A stretch of DNA of 64,000 bases. Origin: Carposina sasakii. Taxonomy: Eukaryota; Arthropoda; Insecta; Lepidoptera; Carposinidae. The stretch lies in the NCBI GenBank assembly GCA_014607495.2, contig CP053153.1, positions 6,138,001 through 6,202,000 on the forward strand, read 5' to 3'. Positions 10,801 to 22,287 of the stretch are shown here, piece by piece. Numbering within the stretch: the first letter of the stretch is position 1; each line of letters opens with the position of its first letter. The notes under the pieces were generated by a model. The model made no database searches. It saw nothing but the letters and a program-made list of their open reading frames with translations, and was not told the origin of the DNA. The translations under genes were made by a program, and so were the position numbers.

Positions 10801-13800
10801 CCTCGTATTTTTATATTTTTCATAGGGGTTGTTATCAAATCTCCTTGTGTGTCCACCAATGTATGTCAACCTTGTCACTTAAATATTAATTTTACATAAT
10901 AGGTATATACACCGCTGCAGGACAGTGACCAATCTGCATACCATAACAGTTCGAGTAGTAAGTAGCCTTGTATTTTGCATTGTTGGCAAACCCTATTTAC
11001 CTATACATGATACCATTTTCTTGAACATTCAAGAGCCATTATAGGTATACTTAAACCTTGACCGATGTGTCAAAAAGTTGCAGTTTAGACCATGCCAGTC
11101 ATTTGTTGCTTTAATAAAATTGCATGCAACAGACAAGAAAATGGTTTTACATGAGTAAATGAGGCCTAAAGGAGAATGTGTATTCGTACCGCCCAGTTGC
11201 AATGTTACAGGTTAAGAAATCCTTTATTACAAGGAAACGTCCACGTTATTCACGTCATGATCTTATCTAACCGTATAGCTGTTCAATGCCATAGAGTAGA
11301 TCATTAAAACTATAAATAGCCGAGCTTTAATAAAAATACATACTCTAGTTTATAACTACAAACTGGCAGAGTTACGGTTAGTTAGCTACGTTCTTATGTA
11401 ATATTTTATTGTATTTATATAAGAAACACAAGAAAAAACAGTTTAATTGGTATTTCACTAACTAGCTAATCTCCAACTAACAAAAAATTATAAACATACA
11501 TACAGATTTACACGAATGTTTCATAGCTATCGAATATTTTAATATTAAAGGGTAATAACAATGTGTTGTTATTTACAACAATATTGTTTCTTACATAGGT
11601 TCATTAACCTAAAACAATAGGTAAGTTGCGCTTCGGCTTATAAATTATATTACCGTTTACTTATATGCAAATGCAACCTTCAATCTTTGTACCTAAGATC
11701 AAGAATCAAAATGCTTTCACTCTACAAACATAACGACAAAAAAGCAGAACATTAAAATACCTATAGTAATTAGTCTAAGAGCATGTCTTACTTAACTATA
11801 GAGGCGTTACGTCAAAAAGCTGATAAGATAATAAATAACTTGAACCATTATCAAGCCTTTCGAAGTAGTAAGCCCGCACGGAAAATCAGGGGTGTCGTAT
11901 TTTTACCCGACTGCGCCAAAAGGGTATGTTCTTCGAGTGTATGTATTTCCTTGCCACGCTCTAGAGCCTAAGCAGCTTATGGCAAATGAACTTAAGAAGC
12001 ATCATCAGATTCGTCTTATACAGCCTATTTTTTACACAGACGGGGTTTCTTTTCTTTATTTAGTGTATATCCAAAGGAATACTGTCTTCCAATATGTCAC
12101 AAACAGCCTCAGATTATAGGCAGCTGATGCAAGTAAACCTCAGCTTCAAAAGGCCAGTGATTATAATTTTTACACCTTTAACACAAGCTAGCAACTTCAT
12201 TCATAACCATCAGATCATTAACATCCGTCTCCGCCATAGTAAACGGGGCTGTAGGATCTCCTTTATGACCCTCTAAAGCTTGATATGCCCTATCAGGACA
12301 ATGCCGTGTAAACCTAGTCTTATTTACATACGATGCGAAGGTAAGTACGAGATACGATAAGTTTTCATTGCGAGATATTAATTTGTTTTGGGTGTTTTGC
12401 TACTAATGAGTTCGACGGCGTACGTTATTGTTTTAGTGATAAGTTAACAAAGAAAAGACAATACACACAATAAGCAACTTAGTAGAAAAAGATAATAAAA
12501 TGTAAGTATCTAATTAAATATTCACATAATACACATACACGTAACCATGGTAATAGGATCCTTACATGATAGACTGTAATATCGTACACTTCACTGCACG
12601 CATATTAAATTAAATGAAGTGACGTAAACAAACAGTATTGAGTGTATAACGTATAATAATAATGTAATATGCCGTTTGTTACATAAACAAACATTTTGTT
12701 TGTGACGATACATTTTCTTACCCTATTTAAATAAGTACCTATGCTTATCGCATATAACTATTCTTACCTACTTACTAATTTACATTATGCGCGTTTCATG
12801 ATTTGTTACGGTTTTGTGTGCGAAAGAATATAACAGCATACTTCCACCGATTTTTAAGATGGTTGAGTCTAGAGAAGAACAGTCGAGAAAAGAGAAGAGG
12901 GGACGAATAAAGAACAAAATCAAGTCGAACATCGAGATTAATTCTAGAAAAACGTACCTACCGAAAGGATAGCAGTCATACTCCTAAAGGTTCAGTTTTC
13001 CTTATTATTGTACACGTTTTTTTATTTCTAGTAGAATAAATAATACGCTGGCTGAGTTCAAGGGAGTAGTTATAGTACTTGGTATAGTGATGTAATAGTA
13101 ACAAAAATAATATTAGTATCGTTCAATGATCATTAATGGAAATCTTACTTAGAATATTACATACCTAGCTAATAAATAATGATGTAAGTATTCCTTTTTA
13201 ACGATCTTTTTGAGACTCCTGAGATTTTTCCAACTATTTAAGTATATGGATTGTTTTATAAATATGTATGTAGATACTTTTGGATGTTGAGATATACAGT
13301 GTGTAACAGAAAGGATATGTTAAGCTAAACGCTATGTAAATAGCCCACTAATATAGAACCCATTTCCAAAATTTGAGACTCGAAATCACATGTTTATTTT
13401 TCAAGATTGTATGAACATTCCTTAGTTTAGGAATTCTCCATACTATCTGGAAAAATAAATATGTGATTTCGAGTCTGAAATTTTGTAGGTAGGTTCCTTT
13501 AAGTGGGCTGTTCATAGTTTTACATACCCCTTTTGTTACACCTGTGTAGTACCTACAGCTGCGTGCGGTATGGTCCATCCAATATTCGTGACATTATAAT
13601 CGTCATTATAATGTGATGTGTGATGAATTGCATTGTTTGCACTTCTTACAATGTGTATGCGCCGCATTACCTTGACTTTGTCTCACGTGCTAAACATTCA
13701 GCATACGTGCATAACATCATAAGAAAGAAATCAACAGATACCTACAGACAGATATTTATAGAAAGTTAAAAGTTGCAGGAATTGATAATTTCTTGAACAT

Positions 13801-16800
13801 GTTTGAAATAATAAAACATTTGGAGACATGTATGCTTGCAATAAGAAGTTATATAGGTATAATACCATGTACCTAGTAGTACCTGCAATGACTAAAATTT
13901 CGTTTACCTATTAATAAAATTACTTGTAGCTTTTTAGTTTTAGAAGTTTACGGTTGTTTTGTTACTATGCTGCTTGCAGCTACATATAGCCCTGACAACA
14001 TCCTCGTACGCGTCATCAATTCGTATGAAAAGTGTACATAGCCTCTAAGTAGCCTATTACCTGACTGTGAATTTAAAAGTTCGAGTCTCCAGAGGCATTT
14101 CCTTTAATATTTGGTTCACGTCTCAGGTGTAGCTACATAACACGTTTACATACTCGTAATAGGTATAAACACAAAGTCACACTTATGTTTTAATGGGAAT
14201 AAGTTTAAGGTTACTACGGTTTTTTCCCGCAAGCGGTTACCCGCGTAACCGCTCGAGACGCACACACTAGGGTTAAGAGCCAGCAGTCAAATAAAAGTCC
14301 CACGGTTGCTCCGCCCACATACCCCGCCACCCGCAATGCAAGGATACGCGTTAAGATCTGCGTAGTGTTAAAATTCGAAATTCGCGCGCTTTCGAGCAGG
14401 CGGGTCAACGCTAGGTCAAACGCAGAGAACATAAAAACCCATAGAGTCGTTATTATAATTGATTTCAATGTTATGTTTATTTTATTTTTGTTTGCAAAAT
14501 ACAATTAAATTAAAATAATTAATTTATTAATAAGTAATATAGGTATGTTAAAAAATCATTCATACAATAGAACACATTACCTGCATCATAGTTATATCTA
14601 CACTAATATTATAAAGAGGAAAACTTTGTTTGTTTGGTTGTAATGAATAGGCTCAAAAACTTCTGGACCGATTTAAAAAATTCTTTCACCGTTAGAATCC
14701 TTATTGGACCTGGATGAACATAGGCTACAAGAATTTCCCGATATTCCCACGGGAAGGCGACCAACGGGAATTCTATATTTTTTACGAAAACCGCTATACA
14801 TATGAAGCTGAAATCGGGCATATATGTTCATTGGGGACAGCGAGGGAGGACTAAAAACGGATTTCCCGAAATTCCCACGGGAAGGGGACAAACGAGAATT
14901 CATAATTTTTACGAAAACCGCTATACATATGAAGCTGAAATTGGGCATATAAGTTTATTAGGGACTGCGAGGAAGCACTAAGAACGGATTTCCCGAAATT
15001 CCCACGGGAAGGGGACCAACGGGAATTAATTATTTTTTACGAAAACGGTTACACATATGAATCTGAAATTGGACATATATGTTCATTAGGGACTCCAAGG
15101 AAGCACTAGGAACGCATTTCCCGAAATTCCCACGGGAAGGGGACAAACGGGAATTCATTTTTTTACGACAACCGCGATACATATGAATTTGAAACCAGAC
15201 CTGTACGTTCATTAGGGACTGCGAGGGAGCACTAAGAACGGATTTCCCGAAATTCCCATGGGAAGGGAACCAAATTTTTACGAAAACCGCTGTACCTACA
15301 TATGAAGTTGTAGCTAATGTACTGATATGTACCGAAGCGAAGCGAGGGCGGGCCACTATTTATGTATAAAATTCATCCAATGCAACAAGTATTAGGAAGT
15401 TTTGAATAAAACGGATTAATGGTAGATATCAAAGATTTATTTTATATATCACAAAAAATAGTATCCGATACATATCTGAAATGGGACCAATTTACTCATG
15501 TAGATCGCTTTTAAAAAGGCTTTTAGGTGAGTCAATATGTTAAAATGTTACAAGTAGTAACTTAACAAATTTTAATATTAAGATGATTATGTAAAAAATG
15601 CCGTTTCATTTAGGTAAATTGCTGTATGTTAAATATAAATAGTAGGTGTTTTTTAAAAATAAAGGGTTAACAGGTATGTATAATGTGCATTCGCAATATT
15701 AGCTGTGCATAAATAAAAAAAACTTTATTTAAAGATAAATAGCGGTATGCGTATGCCACAAATATAAATTGCAGTTTGATTAGCAATATTCTTATTTGAG
15801 GATTTTGCTGTGCAGTCAGTAATTTTTATATGAATTCCAATTATTTGTGACTAAAAAAAAAATCATTTTATTTGATGTGCGTTTAAATACTATACAATTA
15901 AATTAAATGATTTTTCTTACTAATCCTCTACACTCCCCAAGAAATATATATGTACTATTTACCTTATACAGTAAAATACCTTCTGTTCTATGCTCCACCT
16001 CATCTGTTACCATCAAACTGTCAATCGGAGAGCTAAAATATGAAATGAGTTTAAAAATATCAAAAAGTTTTAGTAGCCAAAAGTGAAAACAAGTGAGCAA
16101 AAACACAAAATTATAGCAGGTAGGTAGGTTCTCACTCACTTTTCTTCAAACATTACAGGTGGTATTATTTCGGTATAAACTTTGACGGGCGACTCCAGGA
16201 CTTTTTGTTCGGCACAATTGGTTTGAATTCTATAAACAAAATATTGTAGATAAGGAACTGCTGCCGAAGATGCTACGTAGTAAGTAAAGATGGGTCGGAT
16301 TAGGTAAAAATCGTTTATGCAATATGGCCGTTCCATTACTGTGATCCATTACGTATTAGATAAATACGTAGAATCTTTATTCGGTGAATATTTAGTATCG
16401 GTTTTCGGTGAATGATCCATTATCTAATAAATACCTACGTAAAAAGAATAGTTGTGGAAATAGAAAATATCCTGATAATAGCGAAATGCATTTTTTATAT
16501 TAGGTTAAATTTTTAATATTTAGTTAAATTGTTTTTAGTTTGTGTCAAATATTTTGTTTAAATAAAGGATTTTTATTTTGTAAAAAAAGGAAAAAAAAAG
16601 TCTTGTCTGTACCCGGATACGAACCAGGAATATCTGGTTTTCGACTCCGCCGATGTAACCGCTGGGCTATTATAAACTTGTTAGAAATTGTGAAAATTAC
16701 CTTCATATTCTAATGATATTGTAGTATTTTTGCTAAATAATAAAATTGAAACTTATAGTCTATGCCTTACGGTTGATTTCTCATAATAAGATGATATTTT

Positions 16801-19800
16801 ATGCGATACCTAATACCTAATGTCGTCTTGTATCTGAATGCTGGGCCGTAAAGAAGAAATCAATTCCATGTAAGCAAGATGAGAATGTTGAGATGGATGT
16901 GTGGAGTTACAAGAATGGATAAAATAAGAAATGTGTATATAAGAGGAAGTTTGAAAGTTGCGCCGATCACAGACAAGTTACGAAGTAACCGTCTGTCTTG
17001 GTACGGGCATGTAAAGCTATATTATGAGTCTATGATGTAAAGCGACGGGATGAAAGGCATATTTTACAGAGAGCTTTGTGCATGAGTGTGGATGGATATA
17101 AAGAAAAGAAAGTAGACCAAAGAAATGTTGGATGGACTGTGTGAGGGAGGATATGCGTGTACTGGGAGTGAGCCATGAGATGACGGATAATAGGGATGAA
17201 TGGAAGAAAAGTACATATTGTGCCGACCCCAAATAAATGGGAACAGGGCAGGAAGATGATGATGACCTAATCGTTGTATTAGGTACCGACTAGTATTGAA
17301 AAATACCTAATCCACATACCTATTCCAATATTTATGCCTCACCTGTAGTAGTAAGTAAGTTCCTTAGGTGGGTGAAAGATATTGTACCTACATATACTCG
17401 TAAATGTATATAAAATTTGTGTATGTGCTTCATGTGTAAAGCAGTGCGCTTATAGAATACTTCTCATGCTGTGTGTGTGATTTCGGAACTAATTTCTTTT
17501 GTAGACTTTTACATAGATAAACAAAGCAACTAGCGCCATCGTTCAAAGGAATTCTACCAATTTATAAAGGTGAAAGTTTGTATGTGTGTGAGTGTGTATG
17601 TTTGTTACTTCATCACGCAAAATCCTGAAATGTATGGAACAGCTGATTTTTTTCACTATATCGGAGTTGGCCCCATAGTGAAAGTTGTTTCTTTTTACTT
17701 TCCTAGTTTCGTGTCAAAGGCAAATCACTAATTTCGGAAAGACCTTATATTAGCTTAGGTACGTCACATTATACTTTTTATCCCGGGTAAATATTTTATC
17801 CCGTAATTTCGACATTTTGTTTTTTCTCCTGTCCATTATAAAATGCATTCTCAGCACTAAACTTTACATACTTACTAATTATGATTATAGCTACTTACAC
17901 CTTTGATTCTCTCCAACGTTGAGCCATCTTCCTTTTGGAAACATATTTTTTAGTTTTATTTCCCATTAGTCCGAACTCAATCGAGTAATACCTACACCGC
18001 AAGATAATAAAAAATGCCACTGCCGTGGGCGAAAGCGACATAGACCCTATGTCGTCGGCGCACAGCGCGGTACTGAGCGTCAGCGGGCACGAAGTTACTA
18101 TTTAACGCTTTTCTGTAAGCATTAGAGTAGAATATCGCTTGCACGCTAAACAACTGATTGAGCTCAGAAGTAAAGAGCGTAAGTCTCAAAAAGATTTTTA
18201 TTAATTGTGTGTTCAATTATGATTGTTTTTTAATTTTGGCTTTACAAAAGTTTACTATCATTATTATCTTGACATCCGAATTTATTTTAAACGCCTACCT
18301 CATGTAATAGCCGAAATAAAAGTAAAAATGACTAAAAAACATGTCGATTTCAAAAAACAAAATTATCGAGCGAAAATCATTAAATCATGTTTTTGGCTTT
18401 ACATGACATAGTTAAGGGTACTAAGAATATAGTGTAATAGTCTCACATTAAACAAACATGCACCCGTTTTAGCATATTTCATCAAAAAGATGCTAAATAA
18501 GGTCTGCCTCCTCTTAAAAACTGCGAATATAAGTTCTAAGGACCAAAAATTTCCGCGCGGTTTTTACCCGCTAGCCATGTAACAAAACATGGTTTTAAAA
18601 TCAGTCGCGTAGTGCGGCCTAAGTCGGGGTAAAGACTACTGATTTTTATTACGTTGATAATAATGATTTCACTAATAAAGTTAAACAAAAAAAGAAAATG
18701 TACAAAGGTGTGCTTATGTATAAATATGCTTTCTTATAAAATATTGTATCTTGTGTGTGTTTTTTTTATGTGTACAATAAAGAATATAGAAAGGTGTGCT
18801 TAAGTAATAGGGGTTTCTTCCAGCAAACTCGTCGCCTCAACCATGCTCTTTCTTTACTCCTGACCTTATATCTAGCCACGCGCGCGGCAGAGTGTCAAGC
18901 CAAATAAAAGCAAACTGGCATAAGTTCCAACATCACCTATTTTATCCACATAATTTGCATAGGCCAACCCAATTTACTTAACACATTTTTTATTTTTATT
19001 TATTTTGGAAAACAAACAGTGTACACACTAAAATAGTAGCTTGTAAAATTATTGAAACCATTAATATGTTTCCACATATACATATAAATCTAGGAAATTA
19101 AAATTAGAAGGAGAGGAAGGGGAACGCAAAGGAAAAGGTGTATTAATATTTTTAGAAGATCAACATATAAAGTGGGAAAAAAGGAATTTAAAAGAGAAAA
19201 TCATAAAAAAACTAAACAGATGGGGCACCATTGAACCAGGTCTTGGACATATCGTTCTTAAATTGTGCATTACAGCAAAACAAATCAAGATTTGGAATGT
19301 CGGCCACTTTGTTAATGCTCTCCGTCGCTCGGGTGAGGAACGTGTTATGCCTGTAGTTCGTGAGGCTAGCATCGGCGGTCAGATTTGGGACCCTAATGTT
19401 AATCTTAGACAGAAGGAGAGAAGAATCGATGTCACATCAGCAATGTTTCTTCTCTCCAGCAAAGGAAGTAAATGGTGTCTGCAACACCTGACCTTGTACG
19501 TGGGGTCGTGACATCTACATTTGTATTGCAAGTACCTCAAGAATCTCCGTTGAATTGACTCAAGTCTATCTATGTAGATGCCATATATCGAATTCCATAC
19601 CTGACTCAAGGATACTACGTACAAAAGAACAGTAGAGAACCTTTATTACCTTTACGCTCGAGAACTGAGAGCAAGATCTAAAAACAAAACCCAACATCTT
19701 ATTAGCCTTTTTAATTATACATATATTCAATATGGCAATCATATAACAACTTACTAAACATCCATGCTTCCCACACCCAGTATTTTGGCTTGAACACAGT

Positions 19801-22287
19801 TTGTTGATATGTTCATAGGTACATAACCTCACGCCTATAGTAGATGCCCCATAGTGGTAAGAAGACTTCATATATCCATTTGGCATGCACACGTTAAGTG
19901 ATGGTATGCACTAGTAGGTAGTAGGTGGATATTCAATAAATAAGTGTTTCTTACCAATAAGTCCCCTGTTAACTTCCTCGACGGCTCTCTCGATAAGCAC
20001 AAACAGCGACCACATGACGCACAGCGCCGCCACACAGTGAAACAGTACGGCACAGCATAGACGCCGCCTTTCCACACCGGACATTTCCAAAAGTCGCCAC
20101 TGGAATTTTCCACAAACTATAAAGGCAGCTTACTCACAATAGCTGGCTAACTAACCAATAAATTGTGTCTATTCACAAGAAACAGCACTACATCCGCATA
20201 CATAATGCACATTGATTTAGTTTTAGTTAGTATAATTTCATTTTACTAAGCATGTTATCTTTATCTATATTGAAATTATTTATTGTATTAATTTAGTAAT
20301 ATTGTGCTATGAGTGACATATATATCAGTATATTTGCTCAAATAATGTTTTTAATAATGTGTGATATTTATGTTGTTGGCAAGCCTTATTCAAATAAATA
20401 AATTTGTTAATTAATAAATGACTGTGTTCCTGAAATAGAGTAGCCAAAACTGCTAGGTCATAAAGGAAATCCCACAGGTGACAAGTTGCTAGCTTATGAG
20501 AGAATGCCCAAGTTTCTTAGTTGACTGTTACAACATGTACGGAAGGATATGCCTCTTATATTTTTTTTACCATTCCCTGTCTCAGCCATCTATATCTATA
20601 CATATAATAAAATTGTAACGGATCGATGTTTGTGCACATTAATCTCAGAAACGGCTGAACAAACTTCGATGGAGTTTTCAGGAATGAAAATTAAAATTGT
20701 TTGAAAATGAAGATGATAATATTGACATTTTATTTTTTCTGCAGTCCACGCGGACTGAGACGCGGGTGTCCACTATTTACAATAAGAATAAAGAGAAACA
20801 GACATGACTAAGTTAATGCTTTAAAGTATTATGATTGATAAGAATCAACTGTTATTTTTTTAAATGTGAAAATAACATATGTGTCTCTTTACACAAGTCT
20901 GTATACCTTTTTAGTTTTACAAAATGACTACAGGAGTTAAAAGGAGTTAACCTTTAGAAGAACATACATACTGAAATACCATTTATATTCCAAATCTGTG
21001 AATATTTATTATCATACTGTGACCACCTGTCACTACTAACCGAACTTGTACATCTCAACTATACCCTCAAAATTGGTCAGAAGTGGCAACATGTGGTTCT
21101 GTCGGCCCTTGGTGCTCTGCCTATACCGTAAGGGATAAAGGCGTGATTATATGTATGTATGTATACTGTGAACAAATCTATTCTATGATGACTTATTATT
21201 ATTATAAGATCACTTACCTCATTGAATGGTTTAATTTTAGTGTGCATAATAAAGTTGAATTTACACAGTTCACAGGATCTTGTCTCTGAAGCTGTGAGCC
21301 ACTGTTGAAGACAGCTTTGATGAACATATTTTAAGCTTCCTAAAACAAAATTTCACATTAATTTAATTAGAAAATTTGTAAACAGCATTGGAGCTTATTA
21401 CATTATTTTTAGATATTTTTATGAAATTTATAAAATACATGAAATTTAATGAGCCCAATGTCAAGAAATTCTTCAACTATTGTATTACATAGTGTTATAA
21501 ATAAATAAATAAAATAGCCTTTATTAATACAAAGATCAGAGTTTTTTTTAATTTTACAGTTAATTTTTTAAATATTACACTTAAATTATTACATTAAAAA
21601 AAATGTCTACATTAGTGAAGATTTCTCAAAAGACATCCTAAACAAAAGGAAAGAGCTGAAAAATACAGCAACAGAAAGAAATTACATAGTGTTACTTAAC
21701 AAATAAATTTTACCCTGAAAATAAAATACTGTTATCCCATTATTCACACAATATATATTTTTACAAACTTGTATAGCCAAGGATTTGCTGTTTGTTTGTT
21801 TAAGTGCCCAACATCAAAACTTCTCAGGAAATAGCTCAGTGACAATATTAAAAATAATATGAATGAACCGAGATAACTTTTGAAACCAATACAAGGAGGA
21901 AGGAATGTGATCAGCTATTTGTATGTATATTCAGAGATAAATTCTGGTTGAAAGAGAAGCAAAATCTGTGTAGTGTGTGTACACAGTAATGGTAATGGAA
22001 GAAACTATGATTAAATTAACAGAAGAGATAACATTACTCATGAACCTCAATAAATATCTACCAAAACCATAGTACTCAGGTTTACCTGAACAGTAGCAAG
22101 GTGTAAGGAGAGGATTGTGAACTTCGCTCTCACAGTGGCAAATGCGACATATGTCCCCGCTAGAGTTGCTGCAGGATGTGTGACTACTGCCAGAGCCTGC
22201 CCTCCCAGCATCCCTGCCACAACCTCCACCCCATTCCCAGCTTTCGATATCCGAAGAATTTTTTACATTTATTTGCTGAACAGGCAT
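7849..22287 (-). CDS. MARCHF8: MARCHF8-like membrane RING-CH E3 ubiquitin ligase, seven coding exons
   Basis: Family role: membrane-bound ubiquitin ligase that tags membrane proteins in the endosomal pathway. Coding exons (minus): 22287-22086, 21339-21218, 20099-19955, 10369-10249, 8991-8844, 8467-8322, 8203-7849, giving about 412 residues; all phases match. The RING-CH finger is split by intron 1: C47/C50, C64/C66, H74, C77, C90, C93. Two membrane helices follow: about 122-145 ([20 protein letters not shown]) and about 162-183 ([20 protein letters not shown]). [11 protein letters not shown] and [13 protein letters not shown] match the MARCH1/8 core. ATG 22287 is the first Met in frame before the finger. 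The C-terminal tail (247-412) is GC-rich and Pro/Arg-rich and is the least certain part. Exon 6 needs an AGAG acceptor at 8203; skipping exon 6 and using 8205 is also in frame. The 9.6 kb intron 3 is full of repeats. I am confident in exons 1-5. Confidence 0.9.
10007..10195. repeat. Dispersed repeat fragment in MARCHF8 intron 4 region
   Basis: This begins with an alternating TACATACAT tail and continues 'ACGCCTCTTTCCCGGAGGGG TAGGCAGAG...', ending at about 10195, just before MARCHF8 exon 4 (10249). It shares the 'GGGGTAGGCAGAG' word with the repeat at 6838-7000, so the two may be related LINE or SINE tails. It is non-coding. Confidence 0.45.
13292..13548. repeat. Foldback MITE, copy 2
   Basis: This carries the same sequence as 61-325. 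The left arm is GTGTAACAGAAAGGATATGT and the right arm is the inverted 'CATACCCCTTTTGTTACACC'. The central arms 'GAAATCACATGTTTATTTTT' and 'AAAATAAATATGTGATTTCG' are inverted relative to each other. Divergence between the two copies suggests that insertion was not recent. Confidence 0.65.
14590..15360 (+). repeat. Helitron-like repeat carrying five 127 bp tandem units, copy 1
   Basis: It starts with 'CTACACTAATATTATAAAGA' and ends in a GC-rich stretch 'GCGAGGGCGGGCCACT'. Between these are about five direct repeats of 118-129 bp (unit starts near 14765, 14894, 15020, 15147 and 15265), each containing 'TTTCCCGAAATTCCCACGGG' and 'ACGAAAACCGCTATACATAT'. The reverse-complement counterpart is at 29876-30680. 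The short open frames in it are by-products of the tandem repeat, not genes. Confidence 0.7.
16601..16673 (-). repeat. tRNA-derived sequence (SINE head or tRNA pseudogene)
   Basis: On the minus strand there is an A-box-like 'TAGCCCAGCGGTTA' and a B-box-like 'GGTTCGTATCC' (16615-16625) with flanking 'CCTGG...CCGGG', about 35 bp apart, followed by a T-run. No full cloverleaf is convincing. It most likely represents a SINE head. Confidence 0.45.
16835..17262 (+). pseudogene. C-terminal end of an RTE-type LINE reverse transcriptase
   Basis: The frame at about 16886-17011 reads [20 protein letters not shown] followed by '...[12 protein letters not shown]', the usual tail of RTE-clade proteins. 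After a disrupted stretch, a second readable piece, '[20 protein letters not shown] ... W', ends at TAA near 17236. The element finishes in a GATGATGAT tail. It is 5'-truncated and frameshifted; only the last part of the protein is present. Confidence 0.7.
17555..17710 (+). repeat. Helitron-like or SINE repeat fragment
   Basis: 'TTATAAAGGTGAAAGTTTGT' followed by a GT-rich run and 'TTTGTTACTTCATCACGCAA' matches the general layout of the ATTATAAAG...GTTTG families elsewhere in the window. Its boundaries are unclear. Confidence 0.35.
18700..18835. repeat. LINE 3'-end fragment related to 57120-57200
   Basis: 'GGGTTTCTTCCAGCAAACTC' with the preceding 'AAAGGTGTGCTTAAGTAAT' resembles 'AAAGGCGAGCTTATCTC...' with 'TTTCTTCCAGCAAACCAT' at about 57130-57175, the 3' region of the CR1/Jockey-group LINE there. 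The fragment is short and non-coding. Confidence 0.4.
19190..19720 (-). pseudogene. Broken non-LTR reverse transcriptase C-terminal fragment
   Basis: On the minus strand the piece [20 protein letters not shown]...[10 protein letters not shown] (about 19690-19590) and, in a shifted frame, [20 protein letters not shown] (about 19600-19540) match the pattern after the RT core in CR1/Jockey-type LINEs. A frameshift lies near 19590. The element is 5'-truncated and inactive, and sits inside MARCHF8 intron 3 about 230 bp from exon 3. Confidence 0.6.
20590..20775 (+). repeat. Dispersed repeat, Helitron-like ends
   Basis: 'CTATACATATAATAAAATTG' at the left and '...CAGTCCACGCGGACTGAG' then 'GGTGTCCACTATTTAC' at the right resemble the ends of the other 'CTATACTAATATTATAAAG ... 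GCGGACGAAGTCG' repeats in the window. It is non-coding and lies in MARCHF8 intron 2. Confidence 0.4.
21005..21175 (+). repeat. (ATGT)n-tailed dispersed repeat, copy 2
   Basis: A direct match, inverted, to 6838-7000: 'CCACCTGTCACTACTAACCG ... GGTGCTCTGCCTATACCGTA' ending in ATGTATGTATGTA. It lies just downstream of MARCHF8 exon 2 (21218) within the intron. The match over about 160 bp supports one mobile family. Confidence 0.6.

Larger units (their letters stand above)
10370..19954 (-). other. MARCHF8 intron 3 (9.6 kb), repeat-filled
   Basis: Bounded by the donor after 19955 and the acceptor TTTACAG before 10369. I found no host exon inside. It holds foldback MITE copy 2 (13292-13548), the 127 bp tandem-monomer element (14590-15360), a tRNA-like piece (16601-16673), an RTE reverse-transcriptase tail (16835-17262) and a broken LINE fragment (19190-19720). 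The rest is AT-rich and featureless to me. Confidence 0.8.

Noticed and set aside
14214..14504. 96-residue minus-strand open frame with hydrophobic segments
   Set aside because: The initiator region is AT-rich intronic DNA, with no splice sites or family motif; probably chance.
14609..15356. Overlapping minus-strand open frames of repeated residues (also 29993-30673)
   Set aside because: They are the 127 bp tandem repeat read in frame, with no family signature and no start context.
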